Shown: positions 21,933 through 33,009, counted from the stretch's first letter. The stretch is 64,000 nucleotides of DNA from Acanthosepion esculentum (GCA_964036315.1 OZ038495.1:22821121-22885120); one strand, 5' to 3'. Made by a program: numbers and translations. Notes: a model not told the origin generated them from the letters alone.

Positions 21933-22663
21933 GAATTTTCTAAAGATTGCAGGTTACAATAAAATTTTTAATATTCTTTGAACATTGCTTTTTAAAACTC
22001 TTAAAATTTAACCCTAAACTTTATAGTCAATAATTAATAAACATTAATTACTGTCAAATGATATGATAAAATAACAACAGAAACTTGAGCAGATATTGTC
22101 GGCTTGATTTAACTGACAACTTGACTGATTCAGCAAACAACACCAATGAAAGCATAATGCTATGTTTAGTTTTCAGAAGGTTCAAATTATATCAGGATCT
22201 CTAAAACTTTTAGCTGCATGTTTTCAGCATTTAAAAAACCTTTTCTACTGTGTTTTCAGTCACTAGAGGTTTCTTGAAATCTGGCATTAAATCTTAATGT
22301 TCAAAATTTGGAAATATAAACAAAACAACTTTATTAATTAATGTATTTTTTAATCTGGCATTATTTCAGGTATGAAAATAAAGTTAGCAGATATAGATAT
22401 TGAAAGATTTCAATGAAAGATGTGCATTTCTTAAATAGGACAAATTAGCCTTGTTTTGCTGTGGTGGCTTCTTGTGGCTCAATGGTGAAGTATGCTTGGT
22501 TTAAAAGCAGTTTCCCAGGTTAAAAAGGGAATGTAGGTTTGATGCATGTTAGGAAGCACATTTTTAAAACTTTGAAATTTTAGACTGGTACACATTAATT
22601 TCACTGTTTAAAAAACATGAATGTCTACTTAAACAGGTGTATCCACAAAAATATAACTTTTAT
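21933..22663. other. Right flank of the satellite, nothing recognised
   Basis: AT-rich. A weak tRNA-like stretch (tggctcaatggtgaag ... ggtttgatgc) at 22470-22550 could be an old SINE head but is not convincing. Confidence 0.4.
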
Positions 22664-23030
22664 AGTATATATATATATATATATATACGGAGCGTAACAG
22701 CAAAATTGTCCAAATCATGTAACAGCAAAATTGTCCAGCCCATAAAATGTTCAATATCTAAAAATCCACCAAATAAGTTTCTTTTTTTTTCAGGTTTTCA
22801 AATAAGACGTTTAGCCATCTCGACAACATTTGTAGTAAGAGTCACTGAAAAACCCTTTGAGTTATTCAGCTAGAAAGAGAACAGGTTAAAACATTTTGTG
22901 TCATCTCCATTGTCTTCCCAAATGAGCAATGGTGAGAGGAAAAAGATCATTCAGGCCTTCAGTAATGGTACCAACATTCATGGGAATATCAGTTTGAGCC
23001 TTTTATATTATATATATATATATATAGCAA
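22664..23030 (+). mobile_element. 5' end of a mariner-like element (truncated)
   Basis: Follows a short (TA)n. The end ggagcgtaacagcaaaattgtcc looks like a terminal repeat, with agcaaaattgtcc repeated once inside. At 22924 an ATG opens M-S-N-G-E-R-K-K-I-I-Q-A-F-S-N-G, resembling the start of mariner-type helix-turn-helix domains. The reading is cut short by (TA)n at about 23008. Confidence 0.4.
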
Positions 23031-23350
23031 AATGAGAAGCCACGTATACTTTCTTAAAATGTATATAATAGTTGTTTTTTCTATATTATATTACCACATA
23101 GTCAGAGTTGCCAAGAGGATAGAGCTGCAGAGCATGACATGAGTCTGGAGAGGAAGTAAGGAAGAAATCAAAGCAAACCTCTTAGAGTTACTAGGAAAAT
23201 GCATGAAGTCTATTTGAGTGAGAGATTGAACAATTCCTTATCAAGTTATCCCCAAAATAAATGTATAAATAAATTCTGGAGGTCATGAACATAAATAAAT
23301 GTAAGCATTAGCCCTAAACAAAAGAACTAGAAATTCCTTAATTGCCAAAT
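23031..23350. other. Nothing recognised
   Basis: AT-rich spacer. Confidence 0.5.
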
Positions 23351-23463
23351 GGCCTATATATATATAGAGCCCACTAAAGGAGTAGTGACACTTGGTCTGA
23401 AGATTGTATTGAGGTGAGAAACTGGCAGTCACTATGCTGTGTTGATCCCTATGTTCACACTGC

Positions 23464-23490
<27 letters not shown>
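23351..23490. mobile_element. Half of a stem-loop MITE next to (TA)n
   Basis: cactaaaggagtagtgacacttgg ... ggcagtcactatgctgtgttgatccc matches 28826-28930 closely and 5795-5930 more weakly. (TA)n lies on both sides (right tract 23464-23490). Confidence 0.5.
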
Positions 23491-23495
<5 letters not shown>

Positions 23496-23982
23496 AAAAA
23501 AAGAAAGAACAGTAAGATATATAATCCAGTGTTTTTATTGATATTTTTATTTTTACAAAACAGTGCTCAAATGTAAATTTATAGAGCATAAATAATTGAA
23601 CGGATGTCATAATTAGTTGAAAAATGCACCCCTATCCTAACTAGACATAAACTCTTTTCGAAAGTAACTCAAATTTGATAAAATAGTTGTTAATAAAAAT
23701 GAACACACTACAGCCCCTGTCTAAATGATTGGATTTTTCTGAATCCTTGGAAACGAATTGTATGTGCTTTTAAAACTCAGTAAATTTCAAAATAAGTTAT
23801 TCCAAAATTTGCTCGGAAATGAAACAGAACGAGTGCTTTTAATTTAATTAAATAATTGAATTTGAAGTTGTTAGTTTCTGTTTTTGAAACATGGTAATTC
23901 CTGTGTAGTGAAGGAACCCTATTTTTAAATCAGTTAATATTTATATATTGTATATTTAGGCAGCAATCCTTCATTTATACAT
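23491..23982. other. Mostly unassigned, with a MITE-like border
   Basis: agaaagaacagtaagat near 23503 resembles the start of the 39620 element, and gaaacatggtaattcctgtg near 23886 its inner arm. A decayed copy of that foldback element is likely. Confidence 0.35.
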
Positions 23983-25256
23983 GTTTCATTAAAGATGACA
24001 GACACGGTACTACAATTAAGCTTTTATTTAATTTTTCTTGTGTTTGAACAAGTGTTTTCTTTTCTGGACACATAGAGTGTAGAAACTCTCCAAATGTTCT
24101 GTAATTCAGAGTGCCTTCAGCTATAATTTTAGCCATTATCAAGGATGATCTTATTTTTGCTTTTTAATTGGGTGTATTAGTAAAAAAAATAAACTTCCAT
24201 TCTTAGATGTTCTTGTAGAATATAGTAACAACACTTTTAGCACCTCATTATATAAAAACCCACTAGCAAAAACTCTTTCCACCTTAACTTTAAAAGTGAA
24301 TGCCCACTCAAATACAAAATAGCAGTAATAAAAAACTTCCTAAAAAGAGCACACCAGAATTCATCCTCTTCACTACTCTTCCTTAAAGAACTCAATGAAA
24401 AACAGACACTAGTTAACAATGGCTTCCCTAACCACCTTATAGACTACCAAATTAGACTATTTCTTCCCAAATCAAATAACGATAGTGAACACACAGTCAA
24501 AAATAACATAAATATTTTCTACAAAAACCAAATCTATATCAGCTACGAACAGGATGAATCTTCATGAAGAAACTCTCTATCCCAATTGAGCCAAACAAAA
24601 AAGTCAAATTAATTATCTACTACAAAAAATTTAAAACAGCTAACCTTATCCTCAGAAATAACAACACACCAGCAAAATCAAATTTACAACAAACAAACAT
24701 TATCTATGGGTTCAAATGCCCATTAAGGAACTATGTTCCTGATCAAACAGAATTCATAATTACATCAGCCACACTACTACATGCCTATCCAGACACTTTA
24801 CGTTATACCTATCTGACCACAGCTTTATTAGAATCCATTTAAACACAAACTTAACAGACTTCATTCAAAACATACTAGTAGAAAATACAAACATAATAAC
24901 CTCATCTGCATGTAAAAAAGATTAAAAATAATGGAAGCCTTAGTAATAAAAAAGAAAAAGCCAACACTTAATAATATTAACTACGAACACGGCCACATGT
25001 AATAACTGTGTTTGGAAAATAAAACATCCCTATAACTCTAAAAACATACACATTACCCATACACCCAATTAAAAAGCAAAAATAAAATCATCCTTGATAA
25101 TGGCTAAAAGTATATAGTTGAAAGTGCTCGGAATTATAGAACATTTGGACAGTTTCTACACACTCTGTGTCCAAAAAAGGAAACACTTGTTTGAACACAA
25201 GAAAAATTAAATAAAAAGATTAATTGTAGTATCTTATCTGTTGTCTTTAATGAAAC
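23983..25256 (+). mobile_element. Penelope-like element with inverted terminal arms
   Basis: About 200 bp at 23983-24176 are the reverse complement of 25060-25256: tttcattaaagat, cttgtgtttgaacaagtgttt, agtgtagaaactctccaaatg, attatcaaggatgat, aattgggtgta. Between the arms lies a decayed coding region for the end of a Penelope-type RT plus GIY-YIG endonuclease. Inverted or partially inverted terminal copies are a known habit of Penelope-like elements. The remainder of the RT is missing. Confidence 0.65.
24185..25010 (+). pseudogene. Penelope-like RT tail and GIY-YIG endonuclease, decayed
   Basis: By shifting frames one reads FLDVLVEYSN ... FSTSLYKNPL (RT tail, 24190-24260). Then, from 24600, KFKTANLILRNN, L-Q-Q-T-N-I-I-Y-G-F-K-C-P (the conserved stretch before the GIY-YIG nuclease), D-F-I-Q-N-I-L-V-E-N-T-N-I-I and an I-M-E-A-L-V-I-K-K-K-K-P-T-L-N-like end near 24930-24980. 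At least three frameshifts and several stops make it non-functional. Family assignment rests on this order of motifs. Confidence 0.65.
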
Positions 25257-25318
25257 TTATATATGTGCGGTACTTATTGGAAAGTGTTCAATATCAGTGA
25301 TAGAGCTAGCATATTTAG

Positions 25319-25425
25319 TTGGATTGATGTGAGTTTGTGATTCTGGGTTTCACACTCTCTGTGATCGTCAGTCTGATGATTGCAGAAAGCATGAAATCCA
25401 GGGACACAAACTCACATCAATCCAA
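25319..25425. mobile_element. Stem-loop MITE beside (TA)n
   Basis: ttggattgatgtgagtttgtg pairs perfectly with cacaaactcacatcaatccaa except for one inserted base in the inner part. The right end joins (TA)n. Confidence 0.6.
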
Positions 25426-25443
25426 TATATATCTATCTATCTA

Positions 25444-25504
<61 letters not shown>
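25426..25504. repeat. (TATC)n(TA)n microsatellite
   Basis: A few atct units followed by a long (TA)n. Confidence 0.95.
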
Positions 25505-25505
<1 letters not shown>

Positions 25506-25508
<3 letters not shown>

Positions 25509-25965
25509 ATTTAAAACAACATGCCTGGCCGCATACACAATTCCAGGAAATCCTTGTTGAAAACACAAATATACTTAAACATGAAAACAATAAAAAAACT
25601 AAAAATTCTTGAAGCTATATACATAAAACAATTGAAACTTAACCTGAACAAAATCAACTATGAAATCTCCACAAATATTCTTAAATGCCTATAATTGATA
25701 ACAGAAGCCATTGGTTTATACCAATGGCTTCCCATACTTAATACTTCTCATTTTTACTCTTGTGTGGTCATGTGTGACGTCACAAGCTGCGATGAGATTT
25801 TCACTTACATGTCTTGTATATACGAGATTATCGTTGCTTGGAAATCTTTCATGCAACAATAACAGATTATCATTATTGTTTTGTCCGTGTATTGTTTAAT
25901 ATATTGAAATGTAATTGTCATCTTTGATAATGACATATGTAAGCCGAAAGCTTAGATAGGATTAA
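25506..25965 (+). mobile_element. Second Penelope-like fragment, 3' end
   Basis: Codes L-K-Q-H-A-W-P-H-T-Q-F-Q-E-I-L-V-E-N-T-N-I-L, the end of the GIY-YIG endonuclease, then decays through N-F-E-x-S-T-N-x-L-K-C-L-like remains (25640-25700) into a 3' UTR ending tttgataatgacatatgtaagccgaaagc. That last block resembles the ttgataatggc ... gaaag block in the arms of the neighbouring element. Confidence 0.6.
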
Positions 25966-26100
25966 AAAACATGTATCAATATGGTGTTTTTCTTTCATCT
26001 TTCAATGATAATGTTATTAAGCTTATCAAATAATATGAAAGGAATTTACTTAAAATAAATAGACAAAACTTGTCTATATTATTTAATGAAACATGCATCA

Positions 26101-26133
<33 letters not shown>

Positions 26134-26249
26134 TTTTAAAAAAATATGATTCCTTCGCTACATATGAGTTCTCACGTTTCAAAAGCGAGAGCCGAGACCC
26201 TCAATATAATTATTGAAATTAAGTTGAATTAAGGTATCTGGTCTCGTTT
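25966..26249. other. Spacer with (TA)n
   Basis: (TA)n at 26101-26127. A foldback gagccgagaccctc near 26190 has its near-complement (ggtctcg) at 26240. No gene seen. Confidence 0.4.
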
Positions 26250-26420
26250 CATCGTCAAGCGAAAATTTAGGAATAAGCTATTTTGTGCTTTGCGCGTGTT
26301 TATAAGTATGGTCTCTTGCAACATTAGTTACTATGGAAACGGCTGGGGGCGGCCATATTGGTTAGGTGGTCGAAGAGTTAAGAGTTAATTTTTATCTACA
26401 GAACAGTCCCCTTCGGAAAG
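26250..26420. promoter_or_regulatory. Promoter-like cluster: X-box, GC box, YY1-like, inverted CCAAT
   Basis: Within 35 bp lie gttactatggaaac (26327-26340, an RFX-type X-box shape), gggggcgg (26345-26352, GC box), ggccatattgg (26351-26361, YY1-like core plus ATTGG, an inverted CCAAT box). CpGs, rare elsewhere, cluster here (gcgcg, tcgtc, aacgg). No coding exon is identifiable on either side. cag/gttatg at 26429 could be a donor for a plus-strand first exon. Motif identity is seen; function is inference. Confidence 0.35.
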
Positions 26421-26479
26421 TTTATGTCAGGTTATGTTAGGGTCCCTATTTCAAATCTTATGGCGTTGCGGCAGGTTGC

Positions 26480-27580
26480 TAAGTGTTGAGAGGATTCTGT
26501 TTCATTATTATCTATCTATTAATCTCTTTATTTATTTGTTTATTCAAATGGCTATTTCTTATATAGACGTGTTGCACTAGATTACAATTTGTTTTTTTGA
26601 CGACTTCACAAAGGGTTTTTCTATTTAATGATTGGGCTAAGCTTTTAAGACTTTTATTAGTTTGTAAAATTTATAAAATTTGAGCCGAGAGAACAAAAAT
26701 AGATAGTATCAAACCAGTTTGTGTAGAAACAATACTAAAATAATAGACAGTGATTAAAGTAGTAGAAGATTTAATTGTTTTGTAAAGTGTGTGAGAAAGC
26801 ATGCTGTCTAATCTATTGTTTTCTCCTCCGAAGCTGACTTCCATTTTCTTGGCTTGATATGTTGGAAAGGTTAGTGATTTAGACAAAGTAAGAAACGACA
26901 TGAAGACTTTCACAACAATAAATAAAGAGTAAATATTTAATGTAATAAATTCAGCAACAATTATAACATTAAAGAAAGAATTCAGTTTGTAAGTATGAAA
27001 GCAAACTTTGATTTCGTTATGTTATATGTTTGCATTGAATAAAGGTAGCAACTATCTCTGGCCAGAGTTCATTGAGTGTTTCATCATGAAAGACTCTTTG
27101 GTCTTGGATAATAATACAATTCAGAGTTCTTGCTTAAGTTTCAGAAACATTTTGTATTTGGCAGATAATATTAAAAAGAGATACTAAATATGTTTAGATG
27201 CATAGTATAGACTAAGAAAGCTAGTGCTTTGAATTTAACATTGCTTGCTAATACAGTACACTATAGTTTCATGTAGTGGCAGCTGGGGAGAATGCTAGTG
27301 GATTGAGTAACCTATATTTATTGTATAATGTAGGCTCCTGTAAACAGGCTTAAATTTATGTGGGCTAAATGCTGATTGGTTCTAAAAAGTAACATAAGTC
27401 ATGTGACAATGTTTTCTGCTATTTCAAATAATTTAAGATTTAGATTTAAAATTTACTTGATGCCAGTAATGAGTATAACATTGAAATATCTCATGTATAA
27501 TGAGTGAGAAAAAGTTGCTAATATATGGTTTTTTATTTTTTTTGTTTTAAGTTAACTTTTTCTGAATATTTTTACTCATA
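26480..27580. other. AT-rich stretch without recognised gene
   Basis: No element or coding block recognised; the 80-codon minus-strand ORF at 26671-26913 has no known motif. Confidence 0.5.
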
Positions 27581-27581
27581 A

Positions 27582-27871
27582 AGATTTTAAAAACACACTT
27601 GGCCTTATTGAGGTAACACTAAAATGTATAAATACGCGGGTCATTCAATAAATAAGGTGAATTTTTCAGTATAAGGACTTCTAATACAGATAGAAGCTTT
27701 TAAAAACACATAAATAAGGTGAATTTTTCAGTATAAGGACTTCTAATACAGATAGAAGATTTTAAAAACACACTTGGCCTTATTGAGGTAACACTAAAAT
27801 GTATAAATACGCGGGTCATTCAATAAATAAGGTGAATTTTTCAGTATAAGGACTTCTAATACAGATAGAAG
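27582..27871. repeat. Tandemly duplicated mariner end plus host flank
   Basis: The block agattttaaaaacacacttgg ... gtataaatacgcgggtcattc ... acagatagaag occurs at 27582-27696 and again at 27757-27871. A shorter piece (aaataaggtgaatttttcag ... gatagaag) sits between. The terminal repeat is thus present three times on this side but once on the other. Confidence 0.85.
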
Positions 27872-28710
27872 CTTACTTTTTTTAAATTATTTTTCAACGT
27901 AGTCTCCCAGCACTGTCACACACTTTTCCCATCTGTGCACAAGCTTCCGTATTCCCTCAGCGTAAAAATCATTGGACTGATGTCTCAGCCAGTCGTTCAC
28001 AACACTTTTGACGTCATCGTCACTTTTAAACTTTGTGCCTCTTGTGAATGCTTTCAAGGGACCAAACAGGTGAAAGTCTGAAGGGGCAAGGTCTGGGCTG
28101 TAAGGGGGATGAGGGAGCAGTTTCCAACCCAGCTAGTTGATGGTCTGCACTGTTTAGACTGCTGTGTGAGGCCTTGCGTTGTCATGATGCAAGATGACTC
28201 CTTCTGACGGATGACCCCTGCGTTTGTTCCAACAGATAAGCTCAAAGTCCTTGCAATGTCATCCACTGTCACCCTTCTGTCAGACTGAATGAGGTCATTG
28301 ACTGATTCGATCACCTCAGGAGACCTCACTTCTGTAGGCCTCCCAGGCCTGTCTTCATCCTCAACACTGCTCCGTCCTTCTTTAAACAATTTAGCCCACT
28401 TGTAGACATTTTTTTGGCTGAAACATGTGGCACCATACACAGTTGACATTCTCCTATAAATTTCAACTTGTTTGCACCCTTCAGCAACCAAAAACTTGAT
28501 AACTGACCGCTGTTCAATCCTGGAGCATGCTTCTTGGTCGGCCATCTTTGTTAATCGCCAAAACTCTCAAAGTTTTTTTTTAATCTGCAAAAGAAATTAA
28601 ATCCATGTGAAAAAGAAGTAAAACAAAAAAAAAATAAAAAAGAGTAAGCTTCTATCTGTATTAGAAATCCTTATACCAAAAAATTCACCTTATTTATTGA
28701 ATGACCCTCG
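27810..28710 (-). mobile_element. Mariner transposon, internally deleted (901 bp)
   Basis: The ends cgcgggtcattcaataaata (27810) and the inverted tatttattgaatgaccctcg (to 28710) begin long terminal inverted repeats of about 65 bp. TA dinucleotides flank both ends (27808-27809 and 28711-28712), the mariner target duplication. At about 0.9 kb it is shorter than a usual 1.3-kb mariner, in line with the missing transposase middle. Confidence 0.88.
27887..28545 (-). pseudogene. Mariner transposase, middle deleted and frameshifted
   Basis: The ATG at 28545 opens an N-terminal helix-turn-helix domain: E-Q-R-S-V-I-K-F-L-V-A-E-G and K-N-V-Y-K-W-A-K-L-F-K-E-G, then DEDRPGRP and a second helix-turn-helix (V-T-V-D-D-I-A). 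After S-L-S-V-G-T the catalytic core is missing until LHHDNARPH, in another frame, with HPPYSPDLAPSDFHLFG, F-Y-A-E-G-I-R-K-L-V-x-R-W-E-K-C and GDYVEK plus stop at 27887. The second and third acidic residues of the DDD triad are thus still readable (HHD, SPD) but the first is deleted, so no active enzyme can be made. Confidence 0.9.
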
Positions 28711-28825
28711 TAAATTCTAGAGTTCATAACCATAAATAAATGTAAGGATTACCTCTAAACAAAAGAATTGGAAATGGCTGGTTTCCTCCTTTGGCCACTT
28801 CCCTTAATTAGCCAATGTTGTATAT

Positions 28826-28925
28826 ATATATAGAGAGAGAGCCTATTAAAGGAGTAGTGACACTTGGTCGGAAGATTGTACTGAGGTGTGAAATTGGCAG
28901 TCACTGTGCTGGGTTGATTCCTATG

Positions 28926-28994
<69 letters not shown>
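28826..28994. mobile_element. Half stem-loop MITE with (TG)n(TA)n
   Basis: ctattaaaggagtagtgacacttgg ... ggcagtcactgtgctgggttg matches 23351-23465. It is followed by (TG)n and a long (TA)n (28934-28994). Confidence 0.55.
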
Positions 28995-28997
<3 letters not shown>

Positions 28998-29432
28998 AAG
29001 GTAAGAAATCCATTGGTATATAATCCAAGTGGCTCCTAGTAATATAAATTAAAACTGATCCACAAAAACAGCTCAATGTATTTATTATTACAGAGCAAAT
29101 AATTAATAAACAATAAAATCCAAAATTACCTCATATGGGGAATAGCTTATTTCGGCAGACGATTATATTGGTCGTCCGTATTATCAATCCTGGTGTGGAT
29201 TGAGTTTGTTTCAAAAATAGAAATTTAACTGTGAAAGCTAAAAAAATAAACAGTTGAAAAACTAATAGACAATTTATCCATTTCAATGTTTCAGTCAGAT
29301 GAAAGGCATGAGTCAGGGGTCAGGGGAGGGTGAAAGTATTTTTTTTAAAAGGAAGAAGTTTTATAAGATTAAATCCAAATATTAACCTTATGACATTCAT
29401 TTGGGGTTTTATGAAGAATAAAATATTAATTT

Positions 29433-29486
<54 letters not shown>

Positions 29487-29955
29487 AGGTTTTTATTGTT
29501 GGGATTTAAAAATATATAAGCGTGTAAATTTAATTAATGTAACGAATGGAAGGGGGAAAAAAATGAATTTCAAGAAACTCGAGTTCAATAACATTCAGAC
29601 CCAGTAAGCATTCCCTTTGTTTATAAAGGGAAGGCCAAAGGGATCTGATATACAAGGACTCTAGAACCTTGAGGTAATATGTGGAGTGGGACCTAGATAA
29701 AATCGAAAAACAGTTTCCACTAAAATCAACAATATATTAAATAAGAAAAAAAAGATCAATTTGTCTATTAAATGACTAGCAATTCTTTTTCTTTTATAAA
29801 GCTTTTACTTCTGTTTTAAAACAAAAAATGATGAACATCATAAAATTTATTTCTTGACAGTTTAATAGCATCAATTCTAATTTCAAGAGTTTCAAATGGC
29901 TGAATTAAAATAAAACCTGTTTTTTCATGGATCTGAGTTGTTTCTGATATTTAGT
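28995..29955. other. AT-rich stretch without recognised gene
   Basis: Contains (TA)n at 29438-29482 and a small hairpin (ttccctttgtttataaaggga) near 29610. Otherwise unassigned. Confidence 0.5.
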
Positions 29956-29966
29956 CATAGTAATGG

Positions 29967-31010
29967 TGAGATTAGAAAAGAGTACTGAACTGTTACATAA
30001 AAGTAGTCCTGCTACATGGCAGTGAATACTAGACATTCTCCTCACAGATAAAAAAGAGACTTAATAATAGAATTACAAAGATTTAAATATCTGGGAAGTG
30101 TTTTAACAGAGGATGGAAAGTGCAAAACTGAAATCTAAAAGCACATTGGGATTAGCCAAAGATGCCTTCCAAATTCTAGGCAGTGTATTTAGAAACAAAA
30201 ATTTCGTTAGAAATAAATAAAAGAGTACTCATCTTTTACATAATATCAGTCCTCCTATATTGCCATAAATGCTGGGCAATCTCCTCACAAAAGGAGGTAG
30301 TGAAGGAAAGCAAGAAGAAAGGACTAAGCATCAATTGCAAGAAGACGGAATGCAGGGTTGTTAGCAAAAGGAACAGCTCAACATGCAAATTACAAATTGA
30401 AGATGCTAAAATGAAACAAGTACAAAGATTTAAATATCTGGGAAGTGTTTTAACAAAGGATAGAAAGTGTGATACTGAAATCCAAAGGTGCATTGGGATA
30501 GTGAAAGATGCCTTTCAAAAGCTAAGCAAAGTATTAAGAAACAGAAAAACTTTGTTAGAAACAAAGAAAAGAGTACTGAACTGTCATGAAATGTCAGTCC
30601 TCCTACATGGCAGTGAATGCTGGGCAATCTCCTCACAGAAGAGACTTCAAGCAACAGAAATGTGGTTTTACAAAGGAATGCTGACGATGTCATGGACTGA
30701 ACAAGTGAGCAACAACAAAGTTTTAGAGAAAATGGAAACAAAAAGAACACTTATATTTAATATCAGGAAGAGACAGTTGAAATTTCTATGCTATATAATG
30801 AGGAAAGAAGGCTTAGAAAATTTGATACTCACCAGAAAGATTGAAGGCAAGAGAGATAGAGAAAAACAATGCATAACCTACCTAACTAGCTTGAGTAAAT
30901 GGATGACAGGGCAAAGTTTAGGGGAGATAACAAAAAGAGAAAATTTATTATGTACTACAAAGGGCAGGAAATTGTGGAGAGCCATGATTTCCTACATCCT
31001 GAATTGATAT
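29967..31010 (+). mobile_element. RTE-like LINE, C-terminal region with internal duplications
   Basis: A 274-codon ORF (30183-31007) is the best coding frame in the window. From about residue 38 it reads the RT thumb and C-terminal domain: K-K-G-L-S-I-N-C-K-K-T-E-C, R-F-K-Y-L-G-S-V-L-T-K-D, LETKKRVLNC, LLHGSECWAISSQ, E-M-W-F-Y, METKRTLIFNIRKRQLKF, M-R-K-E-G-L-E-N and LTSLSKW, ending KLWRAM. Residues 3-36 already contain a diverged E-T-K-x-x-L-E-I-x-K-R-V-L ... C-W-A-I-S-S-Q, so this block occurs twice in frame. A third, partial copy lies upstream at 29967-30060. No RT catalytic YxDD or endonuclease is present. Dead fragment. Confidence 0.85.
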
Positions 31011-31020
31011 AGCACATAGA

Positions 31021-32576
31021 AGAAAAGGAATGGTGAGATGAGCCACTTCCATACATGAAATCTTCAGCATTAATTAAAACTGTTAATGTGACTGTTGGTT
31101 AAAATTTATAAAATCTTTAAAACAGTTTTTCAGGAAAATAGATCTTCAACTACCTTTCTTGTATTGCTTGGAATTTCTTTGTTAACTTTTTTTTAGCATC
31201 TTGATTATTATCATTACTTTCCCTTTCAGTTACATGTATTATACATTTTAGTTATTATTGCTGTTGAAAGTTTTCAATTGCTATGTCTTTTGTTATTTAG
31301 TAAACTTTGAGATTCTGTGTCACTAGTTTATAAGATCTGATGAAGTGGTGGTCTTCAAGACATGTAGAATCATTTGCATGATGCCAGTTTTAATCATTGA
31401 CTTCATATCGCTGATAATTTAGACATTACTGAATTGGTTGGGCACCATGAATGGCATTCATATGAGATTCTAGATCTGATGAAGCTGTTTAAGAGCATGA
31501 CTAGTTCTTAGGCTAGCATTTTGGTTTGTTAGTATCTTGTAGCATTGGACAAGACTCTCCTCATCACAGACTATCCTATGTTCAATTTCCTGATCTCCTA
31601 GACTAAATCCTATACTAAATCCATACACCAAGAGATTTGAAGGAATTACTTATTTAAGAAAAAAATCTTAAAAATAGATGACTACAGAATAGTCCTTTTA
31701 ATTCCAAATAAATTGAACATTTACTCATAAAGTAGCAAGACATTTACATTCCAAGGAAAAAGAACAGACATATCATCTTGAATGACGGCATCAATAAAAG
31801 AAAATGTTCATAGATTCATCTTTTTCATTTAGTTGAATATAGGAAATAAACCCTATTTCCAAAACAACATATATACCATATTAAAACTCACTCAAACTTT
31901 ATTTTCTACCCAATAACAGACAATATTTACAAACATGCCGAAAATATTCCACAATAAAACATAGACTAAAATCAAAATGTCTATTGGTTAGAAATTAACA
32001 TCACCATATGAAATAGTTGACCAATCAGAGAGAACTAAAACTATTTTTCTCGAGCCTTTTTCAGAAAAGAATTTCTTATAAAAACCCACAGATTTTGACT
32101 TTGAAGAGCTGAGATTTGACCTTCTCTAAGCTGTTCAAACACAAGAGAAGATGTGGCTATATAAGTTACCAACCCCCAGCGCATACTGAAAAAATGTGTT
32201 AGTGACTTTAAATGAATTATGTCTAACAACAACAGCATGGATGGTCAGTAAATTTTCACTGATGATCAAAGTCTTTTCTCATACACAGCTTTAGCTTGTT
32301 ACTGTGGCCCAACTACTTTTCTAAGCCACTGATTTTTCTGTGGACCAACTACCCAAAGATTTTAACACAACTAAAGACTATTTTTACACCTTTTTGAGTT
32401 TTTTGAATTCATGTACATATGTTTTTAAATACAAATGATTTATTTAACAGGTATATCCATGTTTTCATTATTTTTTATTTTATTATTCTTTGGAAATCGG
32501 AGGTTCAGATTTAATATACAAAATTCCTGGACAATTCAATTTGCTACAGTAGCATAATACTAAAAACTAGAAGACA
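31021..32576. other. About 1.5 kb AT-rich stretch, nothing firmly recognised
   Basis: Between 31790 and 31930 frames give H-L-V-E-Y-R-K, F-P-K-Q-H-I-Y-H and NFIFYP-like pieces that could be a further Penelope-like RT relic, but I cannot support it. The rest is unassigned. Confidence 0.35.
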
Positions 32577-32677
32577 TTAGATTTTAAATTTTAAATGATA
32601 TGAAAAGTATTTATTTGCATGTTTAGGCTATTAAAATCTTGTTTGCAATAAGCAATTTTTTTACTCATATCAGCAAC

Positions 32678-32727
<50 letters not shown>

Positions 32728-32898
32728 GTGTGTGTGTGTGTGAGTGTGAATGTATATGAGAAAGAGCAAGAGACAGTGTGGACATTAAAATCTTGTTTCT
32801 ATTAAATCAAATTTTTTTCTGTTTTCTATACATATTTAGTTATTATGCATCTGTATACAGTTAATTATATGAAAAGTATGTTTATTCATTAGTTGAAA
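32577..32898. repeat. Local repeat A-(TA)n-B, first copy
   Basis: Part A (agattttaaa ... tactcatatcagcaaccac, 32577-32682) and part B (gagtgtgaatgtatatgag ... ttcattagttgaaa, 32740-32898) are joined by (TA)n(TG)n. Both parts recur at 34022-34420 with over 90% identity by eye. No coding potential. Confidence 0.75.
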
Positions 32899-33005
32899 GT
32901 ACAATAATTTAAAGATTAGTATGTGTATGAATATTCATTTCCCCTCACTGTATGGATGTGCAAGTATATGTGCATATATATATGTTTTTTATCATATCCA
33001 TATCT

Positions 33006-33009
33006 ATCT

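Noticed and set aside
22437..22560. tRNA or SINE head
   Set aside because: A- and B-box matches are weak and no second copy was found in the window.
30183..31007. Host gene for the 274-codon ORF
   Set aside because: All recognisable blocks belong to the RTE-like LINE C-terminus, with further broken copies elsewhere in the window.
31790..31935. Additional Penelope-like RT fragment
   Set aside because: Only short suggestive peptides (FPKQHIYH, NFIFYP) in broken frames; not enough to support a call.
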